Assembly (NCBI GenBank): GCA_019448385.1
Contig: JAGTXO010000012.1
Location: 124,001 to 188,000, forward strand
Direction: 5' to 3'
DNA from: Diacronema lutheri
Taxonomy: Eukaryota; Haptophyta; Pavlovophyceae; Pavlovales; Pavlovaceae
Length of the DNA stretch: 64,000 nucleotides
Below the pieces are notes generated by a model, which saw only the letters and a list, made by a program, of their open reading frames with translations, did not search any database and had not been told where the DNA came from. Positions 1-9,494 of the stretch are shown one piece after another (position 1 is the first letter of the stretch; each line of letters begins with the position of its first letter). The position numbers and the translations under genes were made by a program.

Positions 1-237
1 GCCGTAATTTTCATTGTTGAAGGCGCTCTCCGCGTGCAGCTGTGTCACGAGCGCGTGCGCCTCACCCGCTGGCTGCGCGGGAGCGCGCACGAAGAAGGTA
101 AGCGTGTGCGGAGACGCGGGCAGCGGGTGATCGATGACGTGCGCGGGCTGGCCGGAGAAGCGCAGGTCGCACGCGATCGGGTAAACCATCGGCATCGAGC
201 TCTGTGCGAGGAGCGGCAGCAGCGCGACGAGCGGCAT
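1..237 (-). CDS. Partial hypothetical protein (N-terminal part, runs off the window)
   Basis: An open frame reads leftward from an ATG at 237 to the window edge with no stop, giving 79 residues that start MPLVALLPLLAQSSMPMVYP. The frame is also open a little upstream, so the start is not certain. Codons are G/C-rich at the third position like the neighbours. It is divergent from the CFAP157 gene at 374, with 136 bp between the two ATGs, which fits the bidirectional arrangement common in this window. The start is mildly hydrophobic but not a clear signal peptide. I do not recognise the family; the rest of the gene lies outside the window. Confidence 0.45.
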   Translation of the reverse strand, partial: MPLVALLPLLAQSSMPMVYPIACDLRFSGQPAHVIDHPLPASPHTLTFFVRAPAQPAGEAHALVTQLHAESAFNNENYG

Positions 238-373
238 CCTGGGCGGAGGTTGAGGAGGAGGTGGGCAACGAACTCACTAGCGCCCTCCCGCCGTACTTCC
301 TTCCCGCGACAGCTCGCCTTTTTTAAACGTCGTATAGCTGTGAGCGACAAGTTGTGTAACGGACGGTACGCCC

Positions 374-2300
374 ATGAGCAGGCCCATCGACGACTTCGTC
401 GGGGCGCTCCTCGAACGGCGGAAGGATGCGCCGACGTCGGAGGGCGACCGCGAGTTCTTTCTGACGGAGATCCGCGTGCTTAAGGAGAAACTGAACCTTG
501 CCGAGCTGCGCGTCGAGGAGCTCGTTGCGAAGAATGCCGAGCTCTCGTCGACGCTCGGCTCGCAAAAGATGGACCAGGCGGACATCTTCGAGTACCTCAA
601 CGGCGAGCTGGCGAAGAAGACGCAAGAAGTCGTCCGGCTCGAGGAGGGCATCCAAAGTTTCGAGGAGAACAACGCGCACCTCATCGCCGAGTACGAGACC
701 AAGCTGACAACGAGCGAGGACGCGCACTCAGCCGACCGCGAGCAGCTTGAGAAGCAGATTGGCGAGCTCACCGCCGCGCTCGAGGAGCTGAGCGACTTTC
801 GAGCGCGCAAAGACGAGCTCGAGCGCGATAGCGCGCAAGTCAAAGCGACACTTGACGACGAAAAACGCGAGCATCAGCGCCACGTCTCCGAGCTCGAGCG
901 CAAGCACGTGCAGGAGAAGGACCGCCTTAAGAAGGAGATGCTCGTCAAGCTGCGCGAGACCAAGGCGACGCTGCACAAGATGACGGCCAATCAGCTTGAC
1001 GCGACGACGAAGCGGACGATTGCAGAGAACGAGCAGATCTCCTCCGAGCTCGCATGGCAGTCCAAGGAGACAGACAAGCTGATTCGGCGCAACGAGAAGC
1101 TGACCGACGAGGCGAAAACGCTTCGGCGCGAGCTCGAGCTGCACAAGCAGACCGAGGAGGAGTTTGCACGAAAAGTGCATGTGTACCAGAAGACGATCAA
1201 GACGCTGCTTGCCAAGCTCAACTCGATGGACCTCGCCAAGCGCTCTGACACCGAGACGCTGCAGCACGTCGAGGAGGAGATTGAGCGCGCGCGCGCCCTC
1301 GCACACTCGCAGATCGAATCGCTCGAGGAGGAGGCGGCACGGCTGCGGATCGGCAAGGGCAGCGCTGAGTCGGAGGTGGAACAGCTGCGCGAGGAGATCG
1401 AGCGCGCACACGCCCTCGCCGAGCAGCGCGAGAGCATCGTCGACGATGGCGTCCGCTTCCTTCTCGAATGTCTGGATGACGCGCGCTCGGAGCTGCCGCG
1501 ACTGCGATCTGCCATCCCGATCGGCGCGGAGGCGAGCGGGACGGGCGGGGTCGCGAGTGCGAGCGTGCTCGGTGGTGGCGGCTCGCCGTCCACGCACCTC
1601 GAGGACGAGGACAGCGCGCTCGTCGAGTTTGACGGGGCGCAGCCCGACCTTTCGGCGCTCTCCGCCCAGCCATCGCAGCTTGCGGATCTGCGCGAGCCAG
1701 GCCAACGAGAGGCGGTGCTCGGCTCTATGCTCGAGCGGCTGCAGGCATACCAGAAGCAGCTGGCCGAGCTAGCGATGCATCGCGAGTGGCGCGCCATCCA
1801 GCGCCACGCGCTCGAGCAGCGGAGAGAAGGGCACGATGGCGTCGTGCCGCTCCCCCGTGCGCGCCGCACGCGTCGCGCGCGCTCACGCAGCGATTGCGCC
1901 GCGCGTGGTCCCGCCACCGCAGGCCGCATGACGCGCGCGCTTCGCCCACCATCCGCCCGCCCTGCACCCGTCCGCTCCGCGCGCAGCAATTGGAATGCCG
2001 CCGTCAGCGGTCGCGCACGGCGGCGCGCTGCCCGCGAGCGAGATCGCGCCCGGCGTGCCGATGCTCATGCCCGACCCGTTTGCCTTTGGACCCGGGCTCG
2101 CCGCCGTGCCGGGCAGGCCAGCGGGCGGTGCGAGAGCCAAAGCCGACGCCTTCAGCCTTCGCAGCTCGAGCGCACTCGAGTCTGGCGTGCACGGGCCGGT
2201 GCGGCCGTGGGGCAAGCGCTCTAAAGAGCTGCCGCTCAGCGCGCGTCACGGGCCCGGCACGCTGCCGAGGGCGTCGCTCGCGAGCAGCAGCGCTGTGTAG
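374..2300 (+). CDS. CFAP157: CFAP157-like cilia- and flagella-associated coiled-coil protein
   Basis: Two exons, 374-1856 and 1987-2300, join in frame to give 598 residues. The intron has the local signature GTGCGCGCC...GCGCGCAG. Residues about 20-300 are almost continuous heptad coiled coil. The order of features resembles the CFAP157 family: an early FFLTEIRVLKEKL segment, a DIFEYLN segment, then TTKRTIAENEQISSEL and HVYQKTIKTLLAKL. CFAP157 acts at the base of motile cilia during axoneme formation, so the product is inferred to be a basal body or axoneme protein. The C-terminal 200 residues are Ser/Ala/Pro-rich and probably disordered. It ends 51 bp from the convergent NEK stop codon. The family call rests on remembered similarity; related coiled-coil families such as BBOF1 are the main alternative. 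Confidence 0.7.
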
Positions 2301-2351
2301 GACGTCAAACGCGCGATTGCGTGTTTCAAGTTGAGAGGAGGAGTCCGGCGG

Positions 2352-4895
2352 TCAGCCTACGTTGCCTGCTGCAGAGCTCGCGAGCAGCTCCTGGAAGATG
2401 AGCTGGTCGACGCAGAAACACTCTGACAGGCGCTCGCGCCCGACGATCGCTACCAACGCCGGTCGCACATCCGAGCTGTCCTGTCGCTGTTGCGCGCGCA
2501 CGAGGGTGGCAGGGCGGCATCGAGGGCAGCGCGTGACCAGCCGTCGCGCGCCCGCTCCTGGCCAGTGGCACATCCATGCGCACGCCCGTGACTCCAAACG
2601 CGCGCGCCGGCGCGCAGCGCGACGGGGCTAAAGCACGTGTTCGCTCGTTGTGAACCATGGCTGAATCGGAAAAGGGCGCGACGCGCGGCGCTGCGACGCA
2701 CCTCATGCCGCGACCTGAGCAGCGTGTAGACGGGCGCAAAGGCCTCGCCCAGTGTCTTCTCGCACCGAGCGTGCAGCGCAACAGCTCGCTCAGCGGCAGA
2801 GTGGCGCGGCTCGAAGCCGTTGCGCGGCGGGAGCGGCGCATCGTCGGGCGGCAGCAGCGGCGTCTCGTCAATGCTCGCGCTCCGCGCCGGCTGCGCGCTC
2901 GTCTCGTCGGCTGCGGTGGCCGCACCAACGGCCACTGCGGGCTTGCGTTGTGGCGGCGGCGTGTGCAGCTGTGCGAGGCAAGGGGACAGGGGGGCAACAG
3001 CACAAGGGCGCGCGCGGGGCAGCGGGCGCGCGCGAGTCGGCGGCAGCCCGCACGTGCGCACCGCGCGCTGTGCGTCCCCGGCCGCTTCGTGCCGAGGGCG
3101 ACCGCGCGCACCTGAGCCGCTGCAAGCTGCGCGAGGCGCTCGGAGTCCTCGTCGGCGGCCGCCGCGTGCACGGCGACGCTGAGCCGAGCGACCGATCTGA
3201 CGCCGGCGCGCGAGCGTGCGTGGGCTCTGCTCGGCAATGGCCCCACCTCCGCCCCCGCCTCCGCCCCTGCCCGCGTGTCTCCCTTCGCCTTCGCCTCGGC
3301 GCCCAAGTCCTCCTGCGCGTGCGAGGCGTAGCCCAAGGAGGGGTGGCAAAAAGGGGCAGGCGAAAAGTCAATGGGGGCAGGCGAAAAGTCAACGGCGGTG
3401 CGCGGTGGGGCACGCGGAGCGCAGCAGCGGCTGCCGAGGCGTTGCATGCGTCACCTCAAAGTCGTCGCTATACTCCGAGGCGTTGCATGCGTCACCTCTC
3501 GATGGCGTGCACGCGTCGCGCGCTCGGCCGCCGAGCGGCTGCGGCGAGAGGGGCGACGATGGGCTCGAGCCGCCGCCCGTGGCCTCCGCGCCGCACACGG
3601 GCGTTTGCGCGCGCACCGCCTGCTGCAACGCCTGCACGTGCGGCAATTGCTGCAGATTGGCGCTCGCCCGTCGCGACGGGGCGCGCGCGGCCGCGCCGCT
3701 CGCAGCGCAGCTGCCGCCGCCTGCCAGAGCGGGCGCGTCGAGGGGCGTGTCGGCGCCTAGCGGCGCACCCGCGCCCGCGTGGCTCGCCTCATCGTGTGCC
3801 GCCGGCTGCTGCGTCTCGTGCGCGCGCGTGGCGAGCAGAGTCGCCTGCCGCTGCGACGAAGTTTCAAACTGCAGCCGGCCAAGCCGCGCGGCGGCGTCCG
3901 TCGACGCCCGCTGCTCGGCCGCGGCTGCAGCGAGCTGCGAAGCGGCCTCGTCCGCGACCGCGAGTTTGCGCGCGCGCATCCGCTGCGCCGGCGTGAGCGA
4001 CGCGACGTTCGCGCTGCGCGGCGTGTGCGCGAGCGAGATCGCGGTCGCGTCGTCGCCGTCTGCGGGCGAACGCGCCGACGAGTCGCGCGCCGAGCCGTCG
4101 GAGGTGGCGGTGCCGCAGCTCGCGCCCACAGCGTACGCGGCACAAGCGGACGCGGCGCGTGCGGGCTGCGGTGGTGGCGGCGGCGTACTGCCGACGAGCG
4201 GCGAGCCTGCCGCGCCGACCAGCGCGCCACGCGCTGCACCCCGTCCAAGCAGCGCCAGGCCGCCCGAGAGGGGTCGACGAACGCGCGCCAACCCAAGGAC
4301 GCGCGAGCTGCCCGCGCCGGGTGTGGCCGCCGACGTCAACGCCGACGCCGCGCTCGGTGTGGGCGAGGTCGCATCCGGCGATCCACCGCCCGGCCCACCG
4401 ACCAGCGCGCAGGCCGGGGGCAGCTGCGGTGGCGCCACCTGCGCGCGCGCGGGCTCGCGCACAGCGATCGCCTGGACCGCCTGCCGCACGATAGGCTCCT
4501 GCAAGATCTCGCCAACCGACGGCCTGTCGTCCGGGTCCTTTGCCAGCATGGCGGCGAGCAGCGCGCGCAATTCGGCCGAGTAGTGCGATGGCGGCGGCTC
4601 GTGCGTCTGCTGGACAATCTTGTAGACGAGACCGAGCAGGTTCGAGCCGTCCCACGCTTGCCTTGTCGAGGAGGCGTGGGGTTGGGATGGGATGGGATGG
4701 GATAGGATGGGATGGGATGGGATGGTGATGAGGCGAAGCAAACACCATGCACCCTAGCCAATCATCCAAAGCCCCGCCGGGAGTGGATGGGATGGGGGGG
4801 GGGGAGGGGAGTGGATGGGAGGAGGGGGAGGGGAGTGGATGGGAGGGGGGGGGGGGCGGAGGGGAGTGGATGCAGGCACCGGCGCCTGCCCACCT

Positions 4896-4928
<33 letters not shown>

Positions 4929-5456
4929 GGGGAGTGGATGGGAGGAGGGGGGGCGGAGGGGAGTGGATGCAGGCACCGGCGCCTGCCCACCTGAGGGGGG
5001 GGGGGGGGGGGGGGAGGGGAGTGGATGGGAGGGGGGGGGCGGAGGGGAGTGGATGCAGGCACCGGCGCCTGCCCACCTGAGGGGGGGGGGGGGGGGGGGG
5101 AGGGGAGTGGATGGGAGGAGGGGGAGGGGAGTGGATGGGATGGGGGGGGGGGGAGGGGAGTGGATGGGAGGGGGGGGGGGGGGGGGGGCGGAGGGGAGTG
5201 GATGCAGGCACCGGCGCCTGCCCACCTGAGGAGGGGGGGGGAGGCGGAGGGGAGTGGATGGGAGGAGGGGGGGCGGAGGGGAGTGGATGCAGGCACCGGC
5301 GCCTGCCCACCTGAGGGGGGGGGGGGAGGCGGAGGGGAGTGGATGGGAGGAGGGGGGGCGGAGGGGAGTGGATGCAGGCACCGGCGCCTGCCCACCTGAG
5401 GGGGGGGGGGGGGGGGGCGGAGGGGAGTGGATGCAGGCACCGGCGCCTGCCCACCT

Positions 5457-5495
<39 letters not shown>

Positions 5496-7895
5496 CGGAG
5501 GGGAGTGGATGGGAGGAGGGGGGGGGGGGGGGGAGTGGATGCAGGCACCGGCGCCTGCCCACCTGAGGGGGGGGGGAGGCGGAGGGGAGTGGATGGGAGG
5601 AGGGGGGGCGGAGGGGAGTGGATGCAGGCACCGGCGCCTGCCCACCTGAGGGGGGGGGGGGGGGGGGGCGGAGGGGAGTGGATGCAGGCACCGGCGCCTG
5701 CCCACCTGAGGGGGGGGGGGGGGGGGGGGGCGGAGGGGAGTGGATGGGAGGAGGGGGGGGGGGGGGGGGAGTGGATGCAGGCACCGGCGCCTGCCCACCT
5801 GAGGGGGGGGGAGGCGGAGGGGAGTGGATGGGAGGAGGGGGAGGGGAGTGGATGGGATGGGGGGGGGGGGAGGGGAGTGGATGGGAGGGGGGGGGGGGGG
5901 GGGGCGGAGGGGAGTGGATGCAGGCACCGGCGCCTGCCCACCTGAGGAGGGGGGGGGAGGCGGAGGGGAGTGGATGGGAGGAGGGGGGGCGGAGGGGAGT
6001 GGATGCAGGCACCGGCGCCTGCCCACCTGAGGGGGGGGGGGGAGGCGGAGGGGAGTGGATGGGAGGGGGGGGGGCGGAGGGGAGTGGATGCAGGCACCGG
6101 CGCCTGCCCACCTGAGGGGGGGGGGGGGGGGGGGGGGCGGAGGGGAGTGGATGCAGGCACCGGCGCCTGCCCACCTGAGGGGGGGGGGGGGGGGGGGGGG
6201 CGGAGGGGAGTGGATGGGAGGAGGGGGGGGGGGGGGGGGGAGTGGATGCAGGCACCGGCGCCTGCCCACCTGAGGGGGGGGGAGGCGGAGGGGAGTGGAT
6301 GGGAGGAGGGGGGGCGGAGGGGAGTGGATGCAGGCACCGGCGCCTGCCCACCTGAGGGGGGGGGGGGGGGAGGCGGAGGGGAGTGGAGGAGGGGGGGGGG
6401 GGAGTGGATGCAGGCACCGGCGCCTGCCCACCTGAGGGGGGAGGAGGGGGAGGGGAGTGGATGGGAGGAGGGGGGGCGGAGGGGAGTGGATGCAGGCACC
6501 GGCGCCTGCCCACCTGAGGGGGGAGGAGGGGAGGGGAGTGGATGGGAGGAGGGGGGGCGGAGGGGAGTGGATGCAGGCACCGGCGCCTGCCCACCTGAGG
6601 GGGGGGGGGGGGGGAGGGGAGTGGATGGGAGGAGGGGGGGCGGAGGGGAGTGGATGCAGGCACCGGCGCCTGCCCACCTGAGGGGGGGGGGGGGGGGGGG
6701 GGGAGGGGAGTGGATGGGAGGAGGGGGGGCGGAGGGGAGTGGATGCAGGCACCGGCGCCTGCCCACCTGAGGGGGGGGGGGGGGGGGGAGGGGAGTGGAT
6801 GGGAGGAGGGGGGGCGGAGGGGAGTGGATGCAGGCACCGGCGCCTGCCCACCTGAGGAGGGGGGGGCGGAGGGGAGTGGATGGGAGGAGGGGGAGGGGAG
6901 TGGATGCAGGCACCGGCGCCTGCCCACCTGAGGAGGGGGGGGGGGGGGGGGGGAGGGGAGTGGATGGGAGGAGGGGGAGGGGAGTGGATGCAGGCACCGG
7001 CGCCTGCCCACCTGAGGGGGGGGGGGGAGGGGAGTGGATGCAGGCACCGGCGCCTGCCCACCTGGGGGGGGGGGGGAGGCGGAGGGGAGTGGATGGGAGG
7101 AGGGGGGGGGGGGGAGTGGATGCAGGCACCGGCGCCTGCCCACCTGAGGGGGGGGGGGGAGGCGGAGGGGAGTGGATGGGAGGAGGGGGGGGGGGGGGGG
7201 GGAGTGGATGCAGGCACCGGCGCCTGCCCACCTGAGGGGGGGGGGGGGGGGGGGGGGGAGGGGAGTGGATGGGAGGAGGGGGAGGGGAGTGGATGGGAGG
7301 AGGGGGAGGGGAGTGGATGGGAGGAGGGGGGGGGGGAGGGGAGTGGATGCAGGCACCGGCGCCTGCCCACCTGAGGGGGGGGGGGGGGGAGTGGATGGGA
7401 GGAGGGGGAGGGGGAGGGGAGTGGATGCAGGCACCGGCGCCTGCCCACCTGAGGAGGGGGGGGCGGAGGGGAGTGGATGGGAGGAGGGGGAGGGGAGTGG
7501 ATGCAGGCACCGGCGTCTGCCCACCTGGGGGGGGGGGGGGGAGGGGAGTGGATGGGAGGGGGGGGGGGGGCGGAGGGGAGTGGATGCAGGCACCGGCGCC
7601 TGCCCACCTGAGCGCGAGCAACTCGTAGAGCACGCAGCCGAGCGCCCACACGTCCGACTTGTACGAATAGGGCCGGTTCTGGCACACCTCGGGCGACATG
7701 TAGAAAGGCGTGCCCACCACCGTCTGCGCCTGCTCGTGCGAGCCGTCGAGCAGCCGGGCGATGCCTGAGCGCGCACGGACCCGCGCCGCGCACGGACGCG
7801 CCAACCAAGGAGACGGCGGTCAGCCCCTTGACGCCGTGCGACACGCATTGCCGCGTCGTCGCGCGCTGCGCGACGTGCCACCCGTAGTCGCCCAG

Positions 7896-7987
<92 letters not shown>

Positions 7988-9049
7988 CGCGCGCGCGCAC
8001 CGTAGTCGCCCAGTTTGACGAGGTGCGCGCGCGTGAGGAAGACGTTCTGCGTCTTGAGGTCGCGGTGCAGGATGCGGCGCTCGTGCGTATGGCCGAGCGC
8101 GAGAGCGAGCTGCGCAAACCAGTCGAGCACCTGCGCCTCGGAGAAGTGCGTGCCAGACTCCTGCGCAAGCAGGCGCACAGGACGGGATGAAGAAACGACC
8201 AAGAGGAGAGAAACGCAGCCAAGGGCGGAGAGAAGCAGCCAGGGGGGAGGGGTGGGGGCAGGATGGCAGAATGGTAGCCATGAGGCCACAGCAGCTCGGT
8301 CGGTGGGTGAGGGCGGCAGGCGGCAGCGGCACACGCTCAGCGCTGCGAGCACGACACGCACGAATAGCCGGCGTTGATGTGCATTCGCGCGCGCGAGTTG
8401 CGCGCGCGCTGCCGAAGCGCAGCTCCGCGCGCAGGTGCGCGCGCGCTGCCGACGAGGCGCTCACCCTTTGCGCGCGAATCACAGACGCGAGGTCGCCACC
8501 CTCGCAAAAGGTCATGACGAGGCAGAGCGAGCCGTCCTTGTCAAGAAAATGCTCGCGGTACCTGCCGACGATCGAGCGACAAGGCGCGGCAGCGGTCGGA
8601 CCAATCGGTGCGAGTGGCGGGAGGAGAGCGGCCGTTGACTCGGGCGGCGCAGAGCTCAAAGCATGGCCTGGGCTGGCCACTGGCCGGGCTGGGCTGCTCG
8701 ACCTGTAGCCAGCTTGCCCCTGCTACGCGGGCCCCTGCGCGCGGCGCGCGTACCTGACAATGCACGGGTGGTCAAGTGAGCGCAACAGGGACACCTCGCC
8801 CGCCGCTTGCGCGCGCTCCGCCTCGTTGTACGCCTGCGTCGCACGGGCAGCGCGCGCGCGGCGTAAGGGCGCGGCCCAGCTCAGAGTGGCCGTGGTGAGA
8901 GCGCGCGCTGTGCGCTGTTGGTGAGCGCCCCGCACCACGCACGCGGCGCGGCGTTTCGGCGCGTGGCAGGGCGAGCGGCGGAGCCGTCAACCTGCAGGTT
9001 GATCGTCTTGAGGCAGTAGAGCCGCCCATCGCGCATGTCTCGCACCAGC
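2352..9049 (-). CDS. NEK-family protein kinase (5' end unresolved)
   Basis: Eight exons join in frame on the minus strand: 9049-8992, 8833-8754, 8561-8465, 8160-8001, 7764-7608, 4661-3455, 2968-2702 and 2486-2352. They give a kinase domain in order: CLKTINLQ (VAIK lysine equivalent), [17 protein letters not shown] (alpha-C Glu), [20 protein letters not shown] (catalytic loop), LGDYG in place of [29 protein letters not shown], then [10 protein letters not shown] and RPSVGEIL. This order matches NIMA-related kinases, which act in cilia and mitosis. A long Ala/Pro-rich tail ends in YSDDFE, and the last exon gives a [12 protein letters not shown] motif like other NEK C-termini. The exon holding the Gly-rich loop and start codon must lie upstream of 9049 and was not found with confidence. 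Two introns carry extreme C/G tracts. Confidence 0.8.
4662..7607 (-). other. 2,946-bp NEK intron filled by a tandem array
   Basis: The donor is CTCAG|GTGGGC at 7608/7607 and the acceptor CGACAAG|GC at 4662/4661. Joining them restores the kinase sequence from VLYELLAL through [10 protein letters not shown], with the split codon AG|G. Other introns with resolved ends in this window are about 70-490 bp, so this one is exceptional. Almost its whole length is the array described separately. If the intron were retained, the exon frame stays open to a stop at 4754 and would append a Pro/Ser-rich tail of roughly 950 residues. Confidence 0.85.
4684..4727. repeat. GGGAT pentanucleotide microsatellite
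   Basis: The + strand carries about nine GGGAT units with one GGATA interruption, close to the acceptor end of the large NEK intron. On the sense strand it is CCCAT-rich and extends the pyrimidine-rich tract before the acceptor. Confidence 0.85.
4780..7612. repeat. C/G-rich minisatellite, about 32 units, each carrying a copy of the intron donor
   Basis: Counting the core GGCGCCTGCCCACCTG by eye gives about 32 copies spaced roughly 45-155 bp. On the sense (minus) strand each unit reads CTCAG, GTGGGCAGGC, GCCGGTGCCTGC, ATCCACTCCCC, then variable C tracts and sometimes CCTCCTCCCATCCACTCCCC. The unit nearest the exon, at 7588-7612, contains the real exon-intron junction. Two copies (near 7050 and 7525) read CCCAG|GTGGGC, and the latter also has one core substitution. 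The core GCAGGC...GCCTGC is a near-perfect inverted repeat. Length variation lies mainly in the homopolymer tracts, as expected from replication slippage. Confidence 0.95.
7896..7986. repeat. Homopolymer run of 91 C (91 G on the sense strand)
   Basis: An uninterrupted run of C on the + strand lies inside the NEK intron at 8000-7765. On each side sits the same 14-bp piece, CCGTAGTCGCCCAG, at 7882-7895 and 8000-8013; the right copy is the end of the exon that encodes LGDY. The exact length may be affected by sequencing error in homopolymers. Confidence 0.9.
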
Positions 9050-9494
9050 CTGCGCCGTAAGATGCCGCATTGTGTGCGCGCGTGCGAGCGGGCATGGTGA
9101 GACTGCGCCGCGGCGCGGGCGACAAATGTCAAGCGCCGTTGCCCAGCTGTTGAGCGCATCGCAGATGCACGCTCGCACTGTGGCTGCGCGGTAAATGGCA
9201 GCCGCGCGCCGCAAAGGCGCCCCGTGTCCAATCAGCCGAGGGCGCAGCGCGTTGAGAGCGCGGACCAGACGGTGCCATGATGCCCCCGGCCAACACGCCG
9301 GAGGGTCTCATAGCTCTCCATGCCAGTGCGAGCCCAGCCGCGACCAGCCCACGCTGTCGCCGACCTTGCCGGCCTGCTGGCCTGCGGGTAAAAAGATTTT
9401 CAGAATCGATCGCGGTGCGGACAATATGGCGGCGCACTTCTTGGGTTTTTGAATTTCGCGGATCTTGGGCTTGGGCCTCGCATCGCTGCCCGTC
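9050..9494. other. NEK 5' region / ClpB 3' flank, no exon resolved
   Basis: This stretch lies between the first resolved NEK exon and the ClpB stop codon. It should contain the NEK promoter, start codon and the Gly-rich loop exon. A minus-strand run QQLGNGA near 9135-9155 resembles the start of a glycine loop, but I could not join it in frame to the next exon with standard splice sites. The part around 9390-9460 is less GC-rich than its surroundings. Confidence 0.4.

Noticed and set aside
728-1989. Long minus-strand frames opposite CFAP157
   Set aside because: Leu/Arg- or Ser/Arg-rich shadows of a coiled-coil gene on the other strand; GC-rich third positions keep antisense frames open.
4684-4727. 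Possible telomere-like repeat (GGGAT)
   Set aside because: Only about nine interrupted units, internal to a gene, flanked by coding sequence on both sides.
4780-7612. Possible CRISPR array, because of a recurring core at fairly regular spacing
   Set aside because: Spacers are not unique: they are homopolymers and repeated pieces. The genome is eukaryotic and there are no cas genes.
4712-7768. Many + strand Gly-rich frames (repeating [13 protein letters not shown])
   Set aside because: They are the antisense reading of the same minisatellite and have no independent start, domain or context.
4754-8361. Three minus-strand frames of about 1,000-1,450 codons through the C-rich array, looking like giant Pro-rich proteins
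   Set aside because: They exist because pyrimidine-rich DNA has few stops. Kinase homology places this stretch inside one intron, so they are not annotated as genes.
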